Below are positions 42,648 through 51,076 of a DNA stretch of 64,000 nucleotides, in pieces. The DNA is taken from assembly GCF_030812215.1 (NCBI RefSeq), contig NZ_JAUSSG010000002.1, positions 558,001 through 622,000 on the forward strand, given 5' to 3'. Under the pieces are notes generated by a model. The model worked only from the letters and a program-made list of their open reading frames with translations, was not told where the DNA came from and searched no databases. A program made the translations under genes and the position numbers. How positions within the stretch are numbered: the stretch's first letter is position 1; every line of letters starts with the position of its first letter. This stretch comes from Variovorax boronicumulans. GTDB lineage: Bacteria > Pseudomonadota > Gammaproteobacteria > Burkholderiales > Burkholderiaceae_C.

Positions 42648-43157
42648 TTACGCCTTGGCCCCGCGCCGCCCCCGGTCCGCCTTCGGCAGCACCGCCTCTT
42701 CCACCATGCGCTCCGCCTTGGCCTGCAACAGGTTCAACGAAACATCGAAGCGCGCCGCGTCGTCCGCATCCAGCGCCTTCATCAGATCGCCGTTGATCTT
42801 CGTCACCAGCGGAAAGAGCTCGTCGTAAAGCGCCTGCCCCGCTTGGGTAAGGCCCAGCTGCACCTGCCGCCGGTCTCCCGCCTTGGCCACCCGCGAGATC
42901 AGTTGCTTTGCGACCAGCGAACCCACGGCCTTCGAGGTGCGCGCCCGGTCGAGTTGCGCATGCTCGGCCAGTTGCGACGACCCCAGCTCGCCCTTGCTCG
43001 CCAGCACCGCGATCAGCCGCCACTCGCGCCGCGTGATGCCGAAGCGCCCCTCGCAGAGGCGGATCACCATGCTCCCCGCCACGGACAGCAGCCGCGACAG
43101 CCGGTACAGCGGCAGGTCGTCCAGCGGGCGGCGGGGCGCGGCAGCAACGGCGGGCAT
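42648..43157 (-). CDS. MarR-family transcriptional regulator
   Basis: A 169-residue winged-helix repressor. PLYRLSRLLSVAGSMVIRLC forms the dimer helix. The DNA-binding part is RFGITRREWRLIAVLASKGE, GSSQLAEHAQLDRARTSKAV (recognition helix) and the wing ISRVAKAGDRRQVQLGLTQA. MarR regulators in this context usually respond to aromatic or other small acids. It diverges from a Bug receptor gene; a palindrome at 43181-43193 in the shared promoter is its likely operator, making the two receptors and the sulfatase its probable targets. Confidence 0.88.
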   Translation of the reverse strand: MPAVAAAPRRPLDDLPLYRLSRLLSVAGSMVIRLCEGRFGITRREWRLIAVLASKGELGSSQLAEHAQLDRARTSKAVGSLVAKQLISRVAKAGDRRQVQLGLTQAGQALYDELFPLVTKINGDLMKALDADDAARFDVSLNLLQAKAERMVEEAVLPKADRGRRGAKA

Positions 43158-43180
43158 CTGGGGGTTAGTCCGGGTGATGG

Positions 43181-43193
43181 TTGATTAGATCAA
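43181..43193. promoter_or_regulatory. Candidate MarR operator
   Basis: TTGAT-TAG-ATCAA, a perfect inverted repeat with a three-base centre, lies 24 bp before the marR-type start and 58 bp before the first Bug gene. Size and AT-rich arms fit MarR-family sites. Binding is inferred from the divergent layout. Confidence 0.6.
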
Positions 43194-43250
43194 TCGACTG
43201 TAGCGTCTCTAAAGTCGTTCGCCACCGACCGAGAACCCGGAGAACCGCCC

Positions 43251-44249
43251 ATGTCCAGCCGCCTCGCCCTTGATCGTCGCCATGCCCTCGCCGCGCTGGG
43301 CGGCCTGGCCCTTGCGCCGCTGGCCAAGCTTGCGCATGCCCAGCAGGGGTTCGTGCCCGGCCAGCCCATCAAGGTGCTGATCGGCGTGCCCGCCGGCGGC
43401 ACGCAGGACGTGCTGACCCGCGCCATCGCGCAGCAGGTGCGCGATTCGCTCGGGCCGCTCATCATCGACAACCGCTCGGGCGCCGCGGGCCGCATCGCGG
43501 TCGAGGCGGTGAAGACCGCACCGCCCGATGGCCACACGCTGCTCCTGGGCACGGCCAGCATGATGACCATGTTCCCGAGCGCGTACCGCAACCTCTCCTA
43601 CGACCCGGTGAAGGACTTCGTTCCGCTCCTGAACGCGGCCCGCTTCGAACTCGCGCTCACCGTGCACAAGGACGTGCCCGCCAACACGTTGCCCGAATTC
43701 ATCACCTGGGCCAAGGCGCAGGGCGACAAGCTGAGCTTCGGCTCCTATGGCGCGGGCACGCCCTCGCACTTTCTCGGCGAAATGCTCAACCGCGCGGCCG
43801 GCCTGAAGATGGTGCACGTGCCCTATCGCGGCTCCACGCCCGCGCGGCAGGACCTCATGGGCGGCACCGTGCCCGTGTACTTCGACACCGTCGGCGGCGC
43901 GCAGCAGATGCTGCCCTCGGGCCGCGTGAAGGTGCTGGCCACCAGCGGCGAGAAGCGCTCGCCGCTCATGCCCAACCTGCCGTGCTTCGTCGAGGCCGGC
44001 TACAAGGATGTGGTCGCGACCGCGTGGTTCGCGTACTACGCACCGCTCAAGACGCCGCAGGCCACCGTCGACAAGCTGCGCACCGAACTCACCCGCGCCG
44101 TCAATTCGCGCGAGGTGCGCCAGCAGTTGCTGCAGAACGGCATGTACCCCGTTGCCGACGGCAGCGAAGCGCTCCTGAAGACCATGCGGGAAGACACGAC
44201 ACGCTGGGCCGGCATCATGAAGGCCGTGAATTTCCAGGCCAATGATTGA
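43251..44249 (+). CDS. Bug-family tripartite-tricarboxylate receptor (first)
   Basis: A 332-residue periplasmic solute-binding protein of the Bug (TctC) family. A twin-arginine-like signal (LDRRHALAALGGLALAPLAK) is followed by the family start PIKVLIGVPAGGTQDVLTRA and IIDNRSGAAGRIAVEAV. Ligand-loop regions YDPVKDFVPLLNAARFELAL, SFGSYGAGTPSHFLGEMLNR and VPYRGSTPARQDLMGG are typical. The carried substrate (usually a carboxylate) is unknown. No TctA/TctB membrane genes are adjacent, as is common for the expanded Bug families of beta-proteobacteria. A second Bug gene follows after 37 bp. Confidence 0.9.
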   Translation: MSSRLALDRRHALAALGGLALAPLAKLAHAQQGFVPGQPIKVLIGVPAGGTQDVLTRAIAQQVRDSLGPLIIDNRSGAAGRIAVEAVKTAPPDGHTLLLGTASMMTMFPSAYRNLSYDPVKDFVPLLNAARFELALTVHKDVPANTLPEFITWAKAQGDKLSFGSYGAGTPSHFLGEMLNRAAGLKMVHVPYRGSTPARQDLMGGTVPVYFDTVGGAQQMLPSGRVKVLATSGEKRSPLMPNLPCFVEAGYKDVVATAWFAYYAPLKTPQATVDKLRTELTRAVNSREVRQQLLQNGMYPVADGSEALLKTMREDTTRWAGIMKAVNFQAND

Positions 44250-44286
44250 ACACAACCGAACAACCGATCGAGGAGGAACCTAGACC

Positions 44287-45282
44287 ATGCTGAACCCCAA
44301 CCATCCCACCCATTCCATCACCCGCCGCGTTGCCGGCCTGCTGGCCGCAGCCGGCCTCATGGCGTCCATTGCCACCGGCGTGGGCGCGCAGACGCTCGAC
44401 AGCCCCCTGCACATCGTCGTCGGCTACGCCCCCGGCGGCGCCACCGACCGCGTAGCGCGCATCGTCGGCGAGAAGCTCGGCACCAAGCTCGGCGTGCCCG
44501 TCATCGTGGACAACAAGCCCGGCGCGGGCGGGCGCCTCGCGGCGCAGCAGGTCAAGCTCACGCCCGCCAACCAGAACGTGCTGATGCTCGCCAACCCGGC
44601 CGTGATGGTGGTCGCGCCCCTCGTCTTCAAGGACAACAACTACGACGCCGAGCGCGACTTCGTGCCCGTGTCGCACGTCAACGCCTACGACTTCGCGCTG
44701 GCCGTCTCGCCCACCCTGCCCGTGCGCGAACTGCCGCACCTGCTCGCGTGGATGCGCGCCAACCCGCAACAGGCCAACGTGGGCGTGCCCGCCACCGGCA
44801 GCCTGCCGCACTTCTTCGGCCTGATGGTCGGCGAGAAGGCCAGGGTGCAGACGCAGGTGATCGGCTATCGCGGCTCCGCACCGCTCCTGAACGACCTCAT
44901 CGGCGGCCAGGTGCCCATCGCCGTCGACACCGAAGACGTGGTGATCCCCCAGCACAACGCGGGCAAGCTGCGCATCCTGGCGCTGTCGGGCGAAAAGCGC
45001 TCGCCGTTCGCGCCGAACATCCCGACCTTCAAGGAAGCCGGCCTGGACCTCGCCGCCACCGGCTGGAACACCTTCTTCGCGCCCGCCACCATGCCCAAGG
45101 ACAAGGTCGAGCGCCTGGCCGCGACCATCCGCGACGTGATGCAGGACCCGGACACGCAGCGCAAGTTCAAGGACTCGGGCATGACGCCGGTGGTGAGCAC
45201 GCAGGCGCAGACCGCCGCGATGCTCAAGGCCTACAAGACGCAGTGGGCCCCTGTCGTTCAAAAGTCCGGCTACCAGCCCTGA
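44287..45282 (+). CDS. Bug-family tripartite-tricarboxylate receptor (second)
   Basis: A 331-residue paralogue of the preceding receptor. Sec signal (AGLLAAAGLMASIATGVGAQ), then SPLHIVVGYAPGGATDRVAR, IVDNKPGAGGRLAAQQVKLT, and NYDAERDFVPVSHVNAYDFA. The ligand region includes VIGYRGSAPLLNDLIGGQVP and FKEAGLDLAATGWNTFFAPA. A good Shine-Dalgarno (GAGGAA) precedes the ATG. Two receptors in tandem followed by a sulfatase 16 bp on suggest uptake and desulfation of a sulfated organic acid or ester. That role is inferred from gene order. Confidence 0.9.
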   Translation: MLNPNHPTHSITRRVAGLLAAAGLMASIATGVGAQTLDSPLHIVVGYAPGGATDRVARIVGEKLGTKLGVPVIVDNKPGAGGRLAAQQVKLTPANQNVLMLANPAVMVVAPLVFKDNNYDAERDFVPVSHVNAYDFALAVSPTLPVRELPHLLAWMRANPQQANVGVPATGSLPHFFGLMVGEKARVQTQVIGYRGSAPLLNDLIGGQVPIAVDTEDVVIPQHNAGKLRILALSGEKRSPFAPNIPTFKEAGLDLAATGWNTFFAPATMPKDKVERLAATIRDVMQDPDTQRKFKDSGMTPVVSTQAQTAAMLKAYKTQWAPVVQKSGYQP

Positions 45283-45298
45283 ACCTCATCCGTTATCC

Positions 45299-46618
45299 AT
45301 GACCCGCAGACCCAACATCATCTTCATCGTCGCCGACGACCTCGGCTATGCGGACCTCGGCTGCTACGGCGGCCGCGATGCCGCGTTCGGCCCCGTCTCG
45401 CCCGTGCTCGACGGCCTGGCCGCGAACGGGCTGAAGCTCACGCAGGGCTACTCGAACTCGCCCGTGTGCTCGCCCACGCGCTTCGCGATGATCACCGCGC
45501 GGTATCAGTACCGCCTGCGCGGCGCGGCCGAAGAGCCCATCCGCAGCAGCAGCCGAGGCAGCACCACGCTGGGCCTGCCGACCGACCACCCCACGCTGCC
45601 CTCGCTGCTCAAGGCCGGCGGCTACCAGACCGCGCTCATCGGCAAGTGGCACCTGGGCTACCCGCCGCACTTCGGTCCGCTGCGCTCGGGGTATGACGAA
45701 TTCTTCGGGCCGATGTCGGGCGGCGTCGACTACTTCACCCACTGCGACTCCACCGGCCAGCACGACCTGTGGTTCGGCGAAGAAGACAAGAAGGAAGACG
45801 GCTACCTCACCGACATCCTTTCGAAGCGCGCCGTGGACTACGTGGAGCGCATGGCCAAGCAGGAATCGCCCTTCTTCCTCAGCCTGCACTACACCGCCCC
45901 GCACTGGCCCTGGGAAACCCGCGACGACGCCGAGAAGGCGCCCGCCGTGAAGGACAACCTCTTCGACCTGGCCGGCGGCAACATCCATGTGTACCGCCGC
46001 ATGATCCATCACATGGACGAGGGCATCGGCTGGATCATGGCCGCGCTCGAGAAACACGGCATGGCCGACAACACGCTCGTGGTGTTCACCAGCGACAACG
46101 GCGGCGAGCGCTTCTCGGACAACTGGCCGCTGGTCGGCGGCAAGATGGATTTGACCGAAGGCGGCATCCGCGTGCCATGGATCGCGCACTGGCCCGCGGT
46201 GATCGCCAAGGGCGGCGAGAGCACGCAGCTGTGCATGACGATGGACTGGTCGGCCACCATGCTCGACGCGGCGGGCGTGAAGGCCGATGCGAACTACCCG
46301 CTCGATGGCGTGTCGCTCATGCCCGTGCTGAAGGATGCAAAGCAGAGCTTCCGCCGCCCGCTGCACTGGCGCATGAACCACCGCGGCCAGCAGGCGATGC
46401 GCGACGGCGACTGGAAGTACCTGAAGGTCGACGGCAACGAGTACCTGTTCAACATCCCGGCGGACGAGCGCGAGCGCGCGAACCTCGGCAAGAAAGAGCC
46501 CGAGCGGCTGGCCGCGATGCGTGAAGACTGGCTCGCGTGGAACGCGACGATGCCGGCGATTCCGGAGGATGCGACGGTGAGCCTCGGGTATTCGGTGAAG
46601 GACATGCCGCAGCGTTGA
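45299..46618 (+). CDS. Formylglycine-dependent sulfatase
   Basis: A 439-residue arylsulfatase-family hydrolase. It begins directly with the metal-binding MTRRPNIIFIVADDLGYADL (the paired Asp that hold Ca2+) and carries the C-x-P-x-R maturation motif in SNSPVCSPTRFAMITARYQY, with Cys57 as the formylglycine precursor. LIGKWHLGYPPHFGPLRSGY (conserved GKWHLG) and FTSDNGGERFSDNWPL (DNGG) complete the active site. No signal peptide is visible, so the enzyme is probably cytoplasmic, unlike many secreted sulfatases. The formylglycine-generating enzyme is not encoded nearby. It is the last gene of the Bug-Bug-sulfatase group. Confidence 0.9.
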   Translation: MTRRPNIIFIVADDLGYADLGCYGGRDAAFGPVSPVLDGLAANGLKLTQGYSNSPVCSPTRFAMITARYQYRLRGAAEEPIRSSSRGSTTLGLPTDHPTLPSLLKAGGYQTALIGKWHLGYPPHFGPLRSGYDEFFGPMSGGVDYFTHCDSTGQHDLWFGEEDKKEDGYLTDILSKRAVDYVERMAKQESPFFLSLHYTAPHWPWETRDDAEKAPAVKDNLFDLAGGNIHVYRRMIHHMDEGIGWIMAALEKHGMADNTLVVFTSDNGGERFSDNWPLVGGKMDLTEGGIRVPWIAHWPAVIAKGGESTQLCMTMDWSATMLDAAGVKADANYPLDGVSLMPVLKDAKQSFRRPLHWRMNHRGQQAMRDGDWKYLKVDGNEYLFNIPADERERANLGKKEPERLAAMREDWLAWNATMPAIPEDATVSLGYSVKDMPQR

Positions 46619-46653
46619 AGCCTGCAGTTCTCCCGGCCGATTTCGATTGGTTC

Positions 46654-46682
46654 GCGTTGTCGTAGTTGAGCTACGACAACGC
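46654..46682. repeat. Perfect 12-bp inverted repeat after the sulfatase gene
   Basis: GCGTTGTCGTAG and its exact complement flank a five-base loop (TTGAG). Outside this, TTGGTT (about 46645) and AACCAA (about 46690) extend the symmetry imperfectly to roughly 60 bp. There is no T-run typical of a terminator. It could be a bidirectional structural terminator for the sulfatase transcript or an operator for the downstream DUF2946-TonB operon (start 46826). Confidence 0.6.
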
Positions 46683-46825
46683 AGACAAAACCAAATCGCC
46701 AAGCCGACGAACACGAGAAACGCAGCGACGACCGCGTTCGGGGCAGCCGTGCAGCCATTCGCGCGCCTTGCCTTGCAGCGGGCGTCAGCGGTTTTTTGCG
46801 CCGGTATGATTCAGCGCCTCCCGCC

Positions 46826-47212
46826 ATGCCGCTTCGCCCCCTTCGGCTCCAACGCCTCCTCCGTCTCCTGCTGCTGGCCGTGTTCTTCAACGCGGCCATC
46901 GGCATGCCTTTGCACGAGGCCGGGCACATGCGGGAAGCGGTCGAGGGCGCGGCGCAGGCGGCCGCCCTCGACGCCATCGCGGACGCGGGCTCGGAAGCGG
47001 CCTCCCCGGCACATGGCGACCAGGAAGTTCACGGGACCTGCGAATGCTGCCTGGCCCACGTGCACTTTGCCGAGGCGCCTTCACGTTTGCCGGCCGCACT
47101 CGAGGTGGTGCAGACCACCGCACTGCCGCGCGCCCCGCCCGGCCCGGCCTTCGTGCCCTTTGCGGGCCGCTGGCCCTTCGCTTCGCGCGATCCTCCGAAC
47201 GCATCGACCTGA
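46826..47212 (+). CDS. DUF2946-like small exported protein
   Basis: A 128-residue protein with an N-terminal hydrophobic segment (LQRLLRLLLLAVFFNAAIGM) and a Cys/His motif, HGTCECCLAHVHFAE, in the middle. DUF2946 proteins have this HxxCxxCLAH-like pattern and are frequently found before TonB-dependent copper or metal receptors. Function unknown, probably periplasmic metal binding. ATG at 46826 is chosen at the start of the basic-hydrophobic leader; a TTG further upstream is less likely. It lies 101 bp before the TonB receptor gene, in the same orientation. Confidence 0.65.
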   Translation: MPLRPLRLQRLLRLLLLAVFFNAAIGMPLHEAGHMREAVEGAAQAAALDAIADAGSEAASPAHGDQEVHGTCECCLAHVHFAEAPSRLPAALEVVQTTALPRAPPGPAFVPFAGRWPFASRDPPNAST

Positions 47213-47313
47213 CATTCCGCCGCCCTTGATTCGAAGGGCAGCGGCTCGTTTGTTTTTGCACGGCGCCCGGCTCTTCGAAATGCACGGCGGCGGCGTGCAG
47301 TCGATTGCCATTC

Positions 47314-49509
47314 ATGACCTCCATTGATCTCGCACGCGCGCACAGCCGCGCCTCCCTGTTCCGCCGTCTCCCGCTCGCGCTGGCGGCCTCGGCGCTTTTT
47401 TCCGGACAGGCCATCGCCCAGTCCGCGGATGCCCCCTCTGCACCGCCTGCTCCGGCTGCAGCCGCACAAGGGCAGCTCACCCCCATCGAAGTCGTCGGCC
47501 GCACCGAGTCCGGCGCCTACCACGCGGACGAAGCGGCCGGCGCCAAGAGCGACCTGCCATTGCGCGAGCTGCCGCAGTCCGTGCGCATCGTCACGCGGCA
47601 GGCCATCGACGACCTGGGCGCCGCCAAGCTGGACGATGTGCTCGACTACGTGGGCGGCGTCTCGCGCCAGAACAACTTCGGCGGGCTCTGGGACAACATC
47701 GCCATCCGCGGGCTTCCGGGCAACGAGAACACCGGCATGGCGACGCTGTTCAACGGCTTCTCCTCGAACCGCGGATTCAACGCCCCGCGCGACCTGGCCG
47801 GCGTGGAGCGCATCGAATTCCTCAAGGGCACGGCCGCCGCGCTCTACGGCAGCAGCGAACCCGGCGGCACACTCAACATCGTGTCCAAGCGACCCTTGTG
47901 GAAACCGGCCAACGCCGTCGAGGTGTATGCCGGCAGCCAGGGCCTCAAGCGCGGCGCGCTCGACCTGACCGGACCGGTCGGCGAGAACTTCGCCTATCGC
48001 CTCAACGTGGCGGCCGAAGACCGCGACAGCTTTCGCGACCACGTCGGCGCCCGGCGCGAAGTGGTCGCGCCCGCCTTCACCTGGAAGCTGGGCCGCGACA
48101 CCGTGCTGGAATATTCGGGCGAGTACCTGCGCCACGCCACGCCGCTGGACCGGGGCGTGGTGGCCGTGGGCAACCGGCTGGGCGCCGTCCCGCGCAGCCG
48201 CTTCTTCGGCGAGCCGGCCGACGGCAACGTGACGGTGAAGAACCAGACGCACCAGTTCATCCTCTCGCACGAATGGAACGCCACGTGGCGCAGCCGCTTG
48301 GGCGTGTCGTACCGCGAGACCTCGGTGAACGGCTTCTCCACCGAGCCCGCCGCCTTGCGGGCCGACGGCAGCCTCACGCGGCAGCGGCGCTTTCGCGACT
48401 TCAACTCCAGCGACATCGCACTGCAAGCCGAATTGCAGGGCAACCTGAAGACCGGCGACATCGAACACGAGCTGCTGTTCGGCGTGGAGAGCTTCCGCTT
48501 CGACATGGACTCCCTGATGCTGCGCGCGAACCCGACCACGGCGCGGCCCTACGCGATCAACATCCACCACCCGGTCTACGGCCAGCGCCAACCGGTGCCC
48601 ACCGCCAACACCGACACGCTGGAGCACCAGAAGAACACCGCGTTCTATGTGCAGGACGCGATCAGGCTCTCGCCCGAATGGCGGCTGGTGGCGGGCGTGC
48701 GCGCGGACAACTACAGCCAGTCGCTCCTGAACCGCAGAAACGGCACCACGGCCCGCCAGGAGCCATCGTCCACCTCGCCGCGCATCGGCCTGAGCTGGCT
48801 GCCGACACCGCAATGGACCGTGTACGCCAACGCGGGCCGCTCGTTCCGGCCGAACACCGGCTCGGACGTCGCCTCCAACGGCTTCGCGCCCGAGACCGGC
48901 CGCTCGCTGGAACTGGGCACCAAGTGGGAGAGCGCCGACCAGCGCATGGGCGCCACCGCCGCGCTGTTCGACATCCGCAAGCGCAACGTGCTCACCGCCG
49001 ACCCCGTCAACACGGGCTACTCGGTGGCCGCGGGAGAAATACGCAGCCGCGGCCTGGAGTTCGACTTCTCGGGCCAACTCTCGAAGCACTGGCGCCTTAC
49101 CGCCAGCCTGGTGTTCAACGACGTGGAGATCGCAAAGGACAACACGCTCGAAGTCGGCGGCCGCCTCCTCAACGTGCCGCGCGTCAACGGCAGCGTGCTC
49201 GCGGTGTACGAAGACGGCCTGGCCAACGGACAGCGCTACGGCATCGGCGGCGGGATCACGCACATGGGCAAGCGCCTGGGCGAAGCCCGCACGCAGGCCG
49301 AGGCCAAGGGCGGCAAGCCCGCGTTCGACCTGCCGGCCTACACCACCGCCAAGCTGGTCGCGTACTGGCGAATCAACCCCATGCTGCGCCTGACGCTGGA
49401 CGTCGACAACCTGTTCGACAAGACCTACTACGCGAGCTCGTACAGCCGCCTCTGGGTTACGCCCGGCACACCGCGCAGCATCACCCTCGGCCTGCAGGCC
49501 AAGTTCTGA
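47314..49509 (+). CDS. TonB-dependent siderophore/metallophore receptor
   Basis: Outer-membrane gated channel, 731 residues. A signal peptide (LFRRLPLALAASALFSGQAI) is followed by a short TonB-box-like stretch (LTPIEVVGRTES), the plug domain (LPQSVRIVTRQAIDDLGAAK, NFGGLWDNIAIRGLPGNENT, RIEFLKGTAAALYGSSEPGG), and a 22-strand barrel ending with the expected terminal Phe (SITLGLQAKF). The plug sequence is of the siderophore subgroup (FhuA/FoxA-like). No N-terminal signalling domain is present, so it is not part of a FecIR-type surface cascade. The following ABC operon starts one base after its stop; the set likely imports one metal-chelate or small peptide substrate. Confidence 0.93.
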   Translation: MTSIDLARAHSRASLFRRLPLALAASALFSGQAIAQSADAPSAPPAPAAAAQGQLTPIEVVGRTESGAYHADEAAGAKSDLPLRELPQSVRIVTRQAIDDLGAAKLDDVLDYVGGVSRQNNFGGLWDNIAIRGLPGNENTGMATLFNGFSSNRGFNAPRDLAGVERIEFLKGTAAALYGSSEPGGTLNIVSKRPLWKPANAVEVYAGSQGLKRGALDLTGPVGENFAYRLNVAAEDRDSFRDHVGARREVVAPAFTWKLGRDTVLEYSGEYLRHATPLDRGVVAVGNRLGAVPRSRFFGEPADGNVTVKNQTHQFILSHEWNATWRSRLGVSYRETSVNGFSTEPAALRADGSLTRQRRFRDFNSSDIALQAELQGNLKTGDIEHELLFGVESFRFDMDSLMLRANPTTARPYAINIHHPVYGQRQPVPTANTDTLEHQKNTAFYVQDAIRLSPEWRLVAGVRADNYSQSLLNRRNGTTARQEPSSTSPRIGLSWLPTPQWTVYANAGRSFRPNTGSDVASNGFAPETGRSLELGTKWESADQRMGATAALFDIRKRNVLTADPVNTGYSVAAGEIRSRGLEFDFSGQLSKHWRLTASLVFNDVEIAKDNTLEVGGRLLNVPRVNGSVLAVYEDGLANGQRYGIGGGITHMGKRLGEARTQAEAKGGKPAFDLPAYTTAKLVAYWRINPMLRLTLDVDNLFDKTYYASSYSRLWVTPGTPRSITLGLQAKF

Positions 49510-49510
49510 A

Positions 49511-51076
49511 ATGACATTGCCGCCCGACTTCACGCGCCGCCGCGCGCTCCAACTCCTTGCGGCCGGCCCGGTCACTGCAGCCGCATCGACGACCTTGCTG
49601 GCGCAGCCGGCCGCAGCGCGTGCGCCGCTGCAAATCGTAGGCCCCTGGGAGATTCCGGGCTTGTCCCCCGCCAGCAGCGGCCACGTGTTCACGCGCATGC
49701 AGGTCACCGAAACGCTGATGAATGCGAGCGACGACGGCATGCCGCTGCCGGGCCTGGCCGAGCGCTGGCGCGTGTCGGACGACGGCCTCGCGTGGCACTT
49801 CACGCTGCGCGCGGCCGCGCGTTTTCATGATGGCACCGCGGTCACAGCCGCGGCCGTCGTGCGCTGCCTGCAGGCCGCGCGCGTGGCGCCGGCCCTGCTG
49901 AGCCAGGCGCCGATCCGCGCGGTGGAGGCCGAGGGCGCGGGTGTCGTCGCGGTCCGGCTGACGCAGCCCTACGGCGCGCTGCCCGCACTGCTCGCGCACA
50001 GCAGCACGATGGTGCTCGCGCCCGCCAGCTACGCGGCCGACGGGGGCGTGCGAAGCATCGTCGGCAGCGGCCCCTACCGCGTGGTGTCGATGGCACCGCC
50101 GCAGCATGTGGAGGCGGCCGTCTTCGAAGGCTACGACGGCCCCCGGCCCGCCATCGAGCGCGTGCGGTATCTGGCGGCCGGCCGCTCCGAAACCCGCGCG
50201 CTCATGGCCGAAGGCGGACAAGCCGACCTCGCCTACGGCCTCGATCCGGCGAGCCTGGTGCGGCTGCGCAAGCGCGGCCGCGTGCACGTGGACACCGTCA
50301 CGCTGCCGCGCACCGTGATCCTCAAGGTCAACGCCGGACTGCCCGCACTGAACGATGTTCGCGTGCGGCAGGCGCTGAGCCTCGCGATCGACCGGCCCGG
50401 CATTGCCAAGGCGCTGTTGCGCGACCCCGAACTGGCGGCCACGCAGCTCTTTCCGCCCACGATGAAGGCCTGGCACCACAGCGCGCTGCCGCCGTTGAAG
50501 CAAGACCCCGAGGCCGCCGCAAGGCTGCTGGCCGAAGCCGGCTGGCAACGTTCGCCCGAGGGCCTGCGCGACGCCTCGGGCCAGCCGCTTCGCCTGTCGT
50601 TGCGCACCTTTCCCGACCGGCCCGAGCTGCCGCTCATCGCCTCGGCGCTGCAGGAGCAATGGCGGCAGGCGGGCATCGCGGTGCAGGTCGGCATCGGCAA
50701 CTCGGGCGACATTCCCCTCGGCCACCGCGACGGCAGCCTGCAACTGGGCCTGGCCGCGCGCAACTACGCCACCGTGCCCGACCCCACGGGCACGCTGATG
50801 CAGGACTTCGGCACCTCGGGCGGCGACTGGGGCGCCATGGGCTGGCGCAGCGATGCGGTCGCTCGCGCGCTGGCCGAGCTGTCGCGCGGCACGTCATCGG
50901 CAGAACGCGCGGCCGTGCTGCGAACGCAGGTCACGGCGGTGCTCCAGGCCGAGCTGCCGGTGATCCCCATCACCTGGTATCGCCAGCAAGTCGCCGTGGG
51001 CCGGCGCCTGGAGGGCGTGAGCCTCGATCCGCTGGAACGCTCCTACCGGCTCACCGCCATGAGGTGGGCCGCGTGA
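49511..51076 (+). CDS. Family 5 (Opp/Nik-type) substrate-binding protein
   Basis: Periplasmic binding protein of 521 residues. The signal is twin-arginine-like (FTRRRALQLLAAGPVTAAAS). Family 5 landmarks are GLAERWRVSDDGLAWHFTLR AAARFHDGTAVTAAAVVRCL (the SBP_bac_5 signature), GSGPYRVVSMAPPQHVEAAV, VILKVNAGLPALNDVRVRQA LSLAIDR and RQAGIAVQVGIGNSGDIPLG. Such proteins bind oligopeptides, nickel or metallophores; with the TonB receptor immediately upstream, a chelated metal or metallophore is the likely ligand (inference). The ATG is one base after the receptor stop, and the first permease start overlaps its stop as GTGA. Confidence 0.9.
   Translation: MTLPPDFTRRRALQLLAAGPVTAAASTTLLAQPAAARAPLQIVGPWEIPGLSPASSGHVFTRMQVTETLMNASDDGMPLPGLAERWRVSDDGLAWHFTLRAAARFHDGTAVTAAAVVRCLQAARVAPALLSQAPIRAVEAEGAGVVAVRLTQPYGALPALLAHSSTMVLAPASYAADGGVRSIVGSGPYRVVSMAPPQHVEAAVFEGYDGPRPAIERVRYLAAGRSETRALMAEGGQADLAYGLDPASLVRLRKRGRVHVDTVTLPRTVILKVNAGLPALNDVRVRQALSLAIDRPGIAKALLRDPELAATQLFPPTMKAWHHSALPPLKQDPEAAARLLAEAGWQRSPEGLRDASGQPLRLSLRTFPDRPELPLIASALQEQWRQAGIAVQVGIGNSGDIPLGHRDGSLQLGLAARNYATVPDPTGTLMQDFGTSGGDWGAMGWRSDAVARALAELSRGTSSAERAAVLRTQVTAVLQAELPVIPITWYRQQVAVGRRLEGVSLDPLERSYRLTAMRWAA

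Noticed and set aside
47029..49803. 924-codon minus-strand frame opposite the TonB receptor
   Set aside because: Shadow frame; the plus strand encodes a complete plug and barrel ending in Phe.
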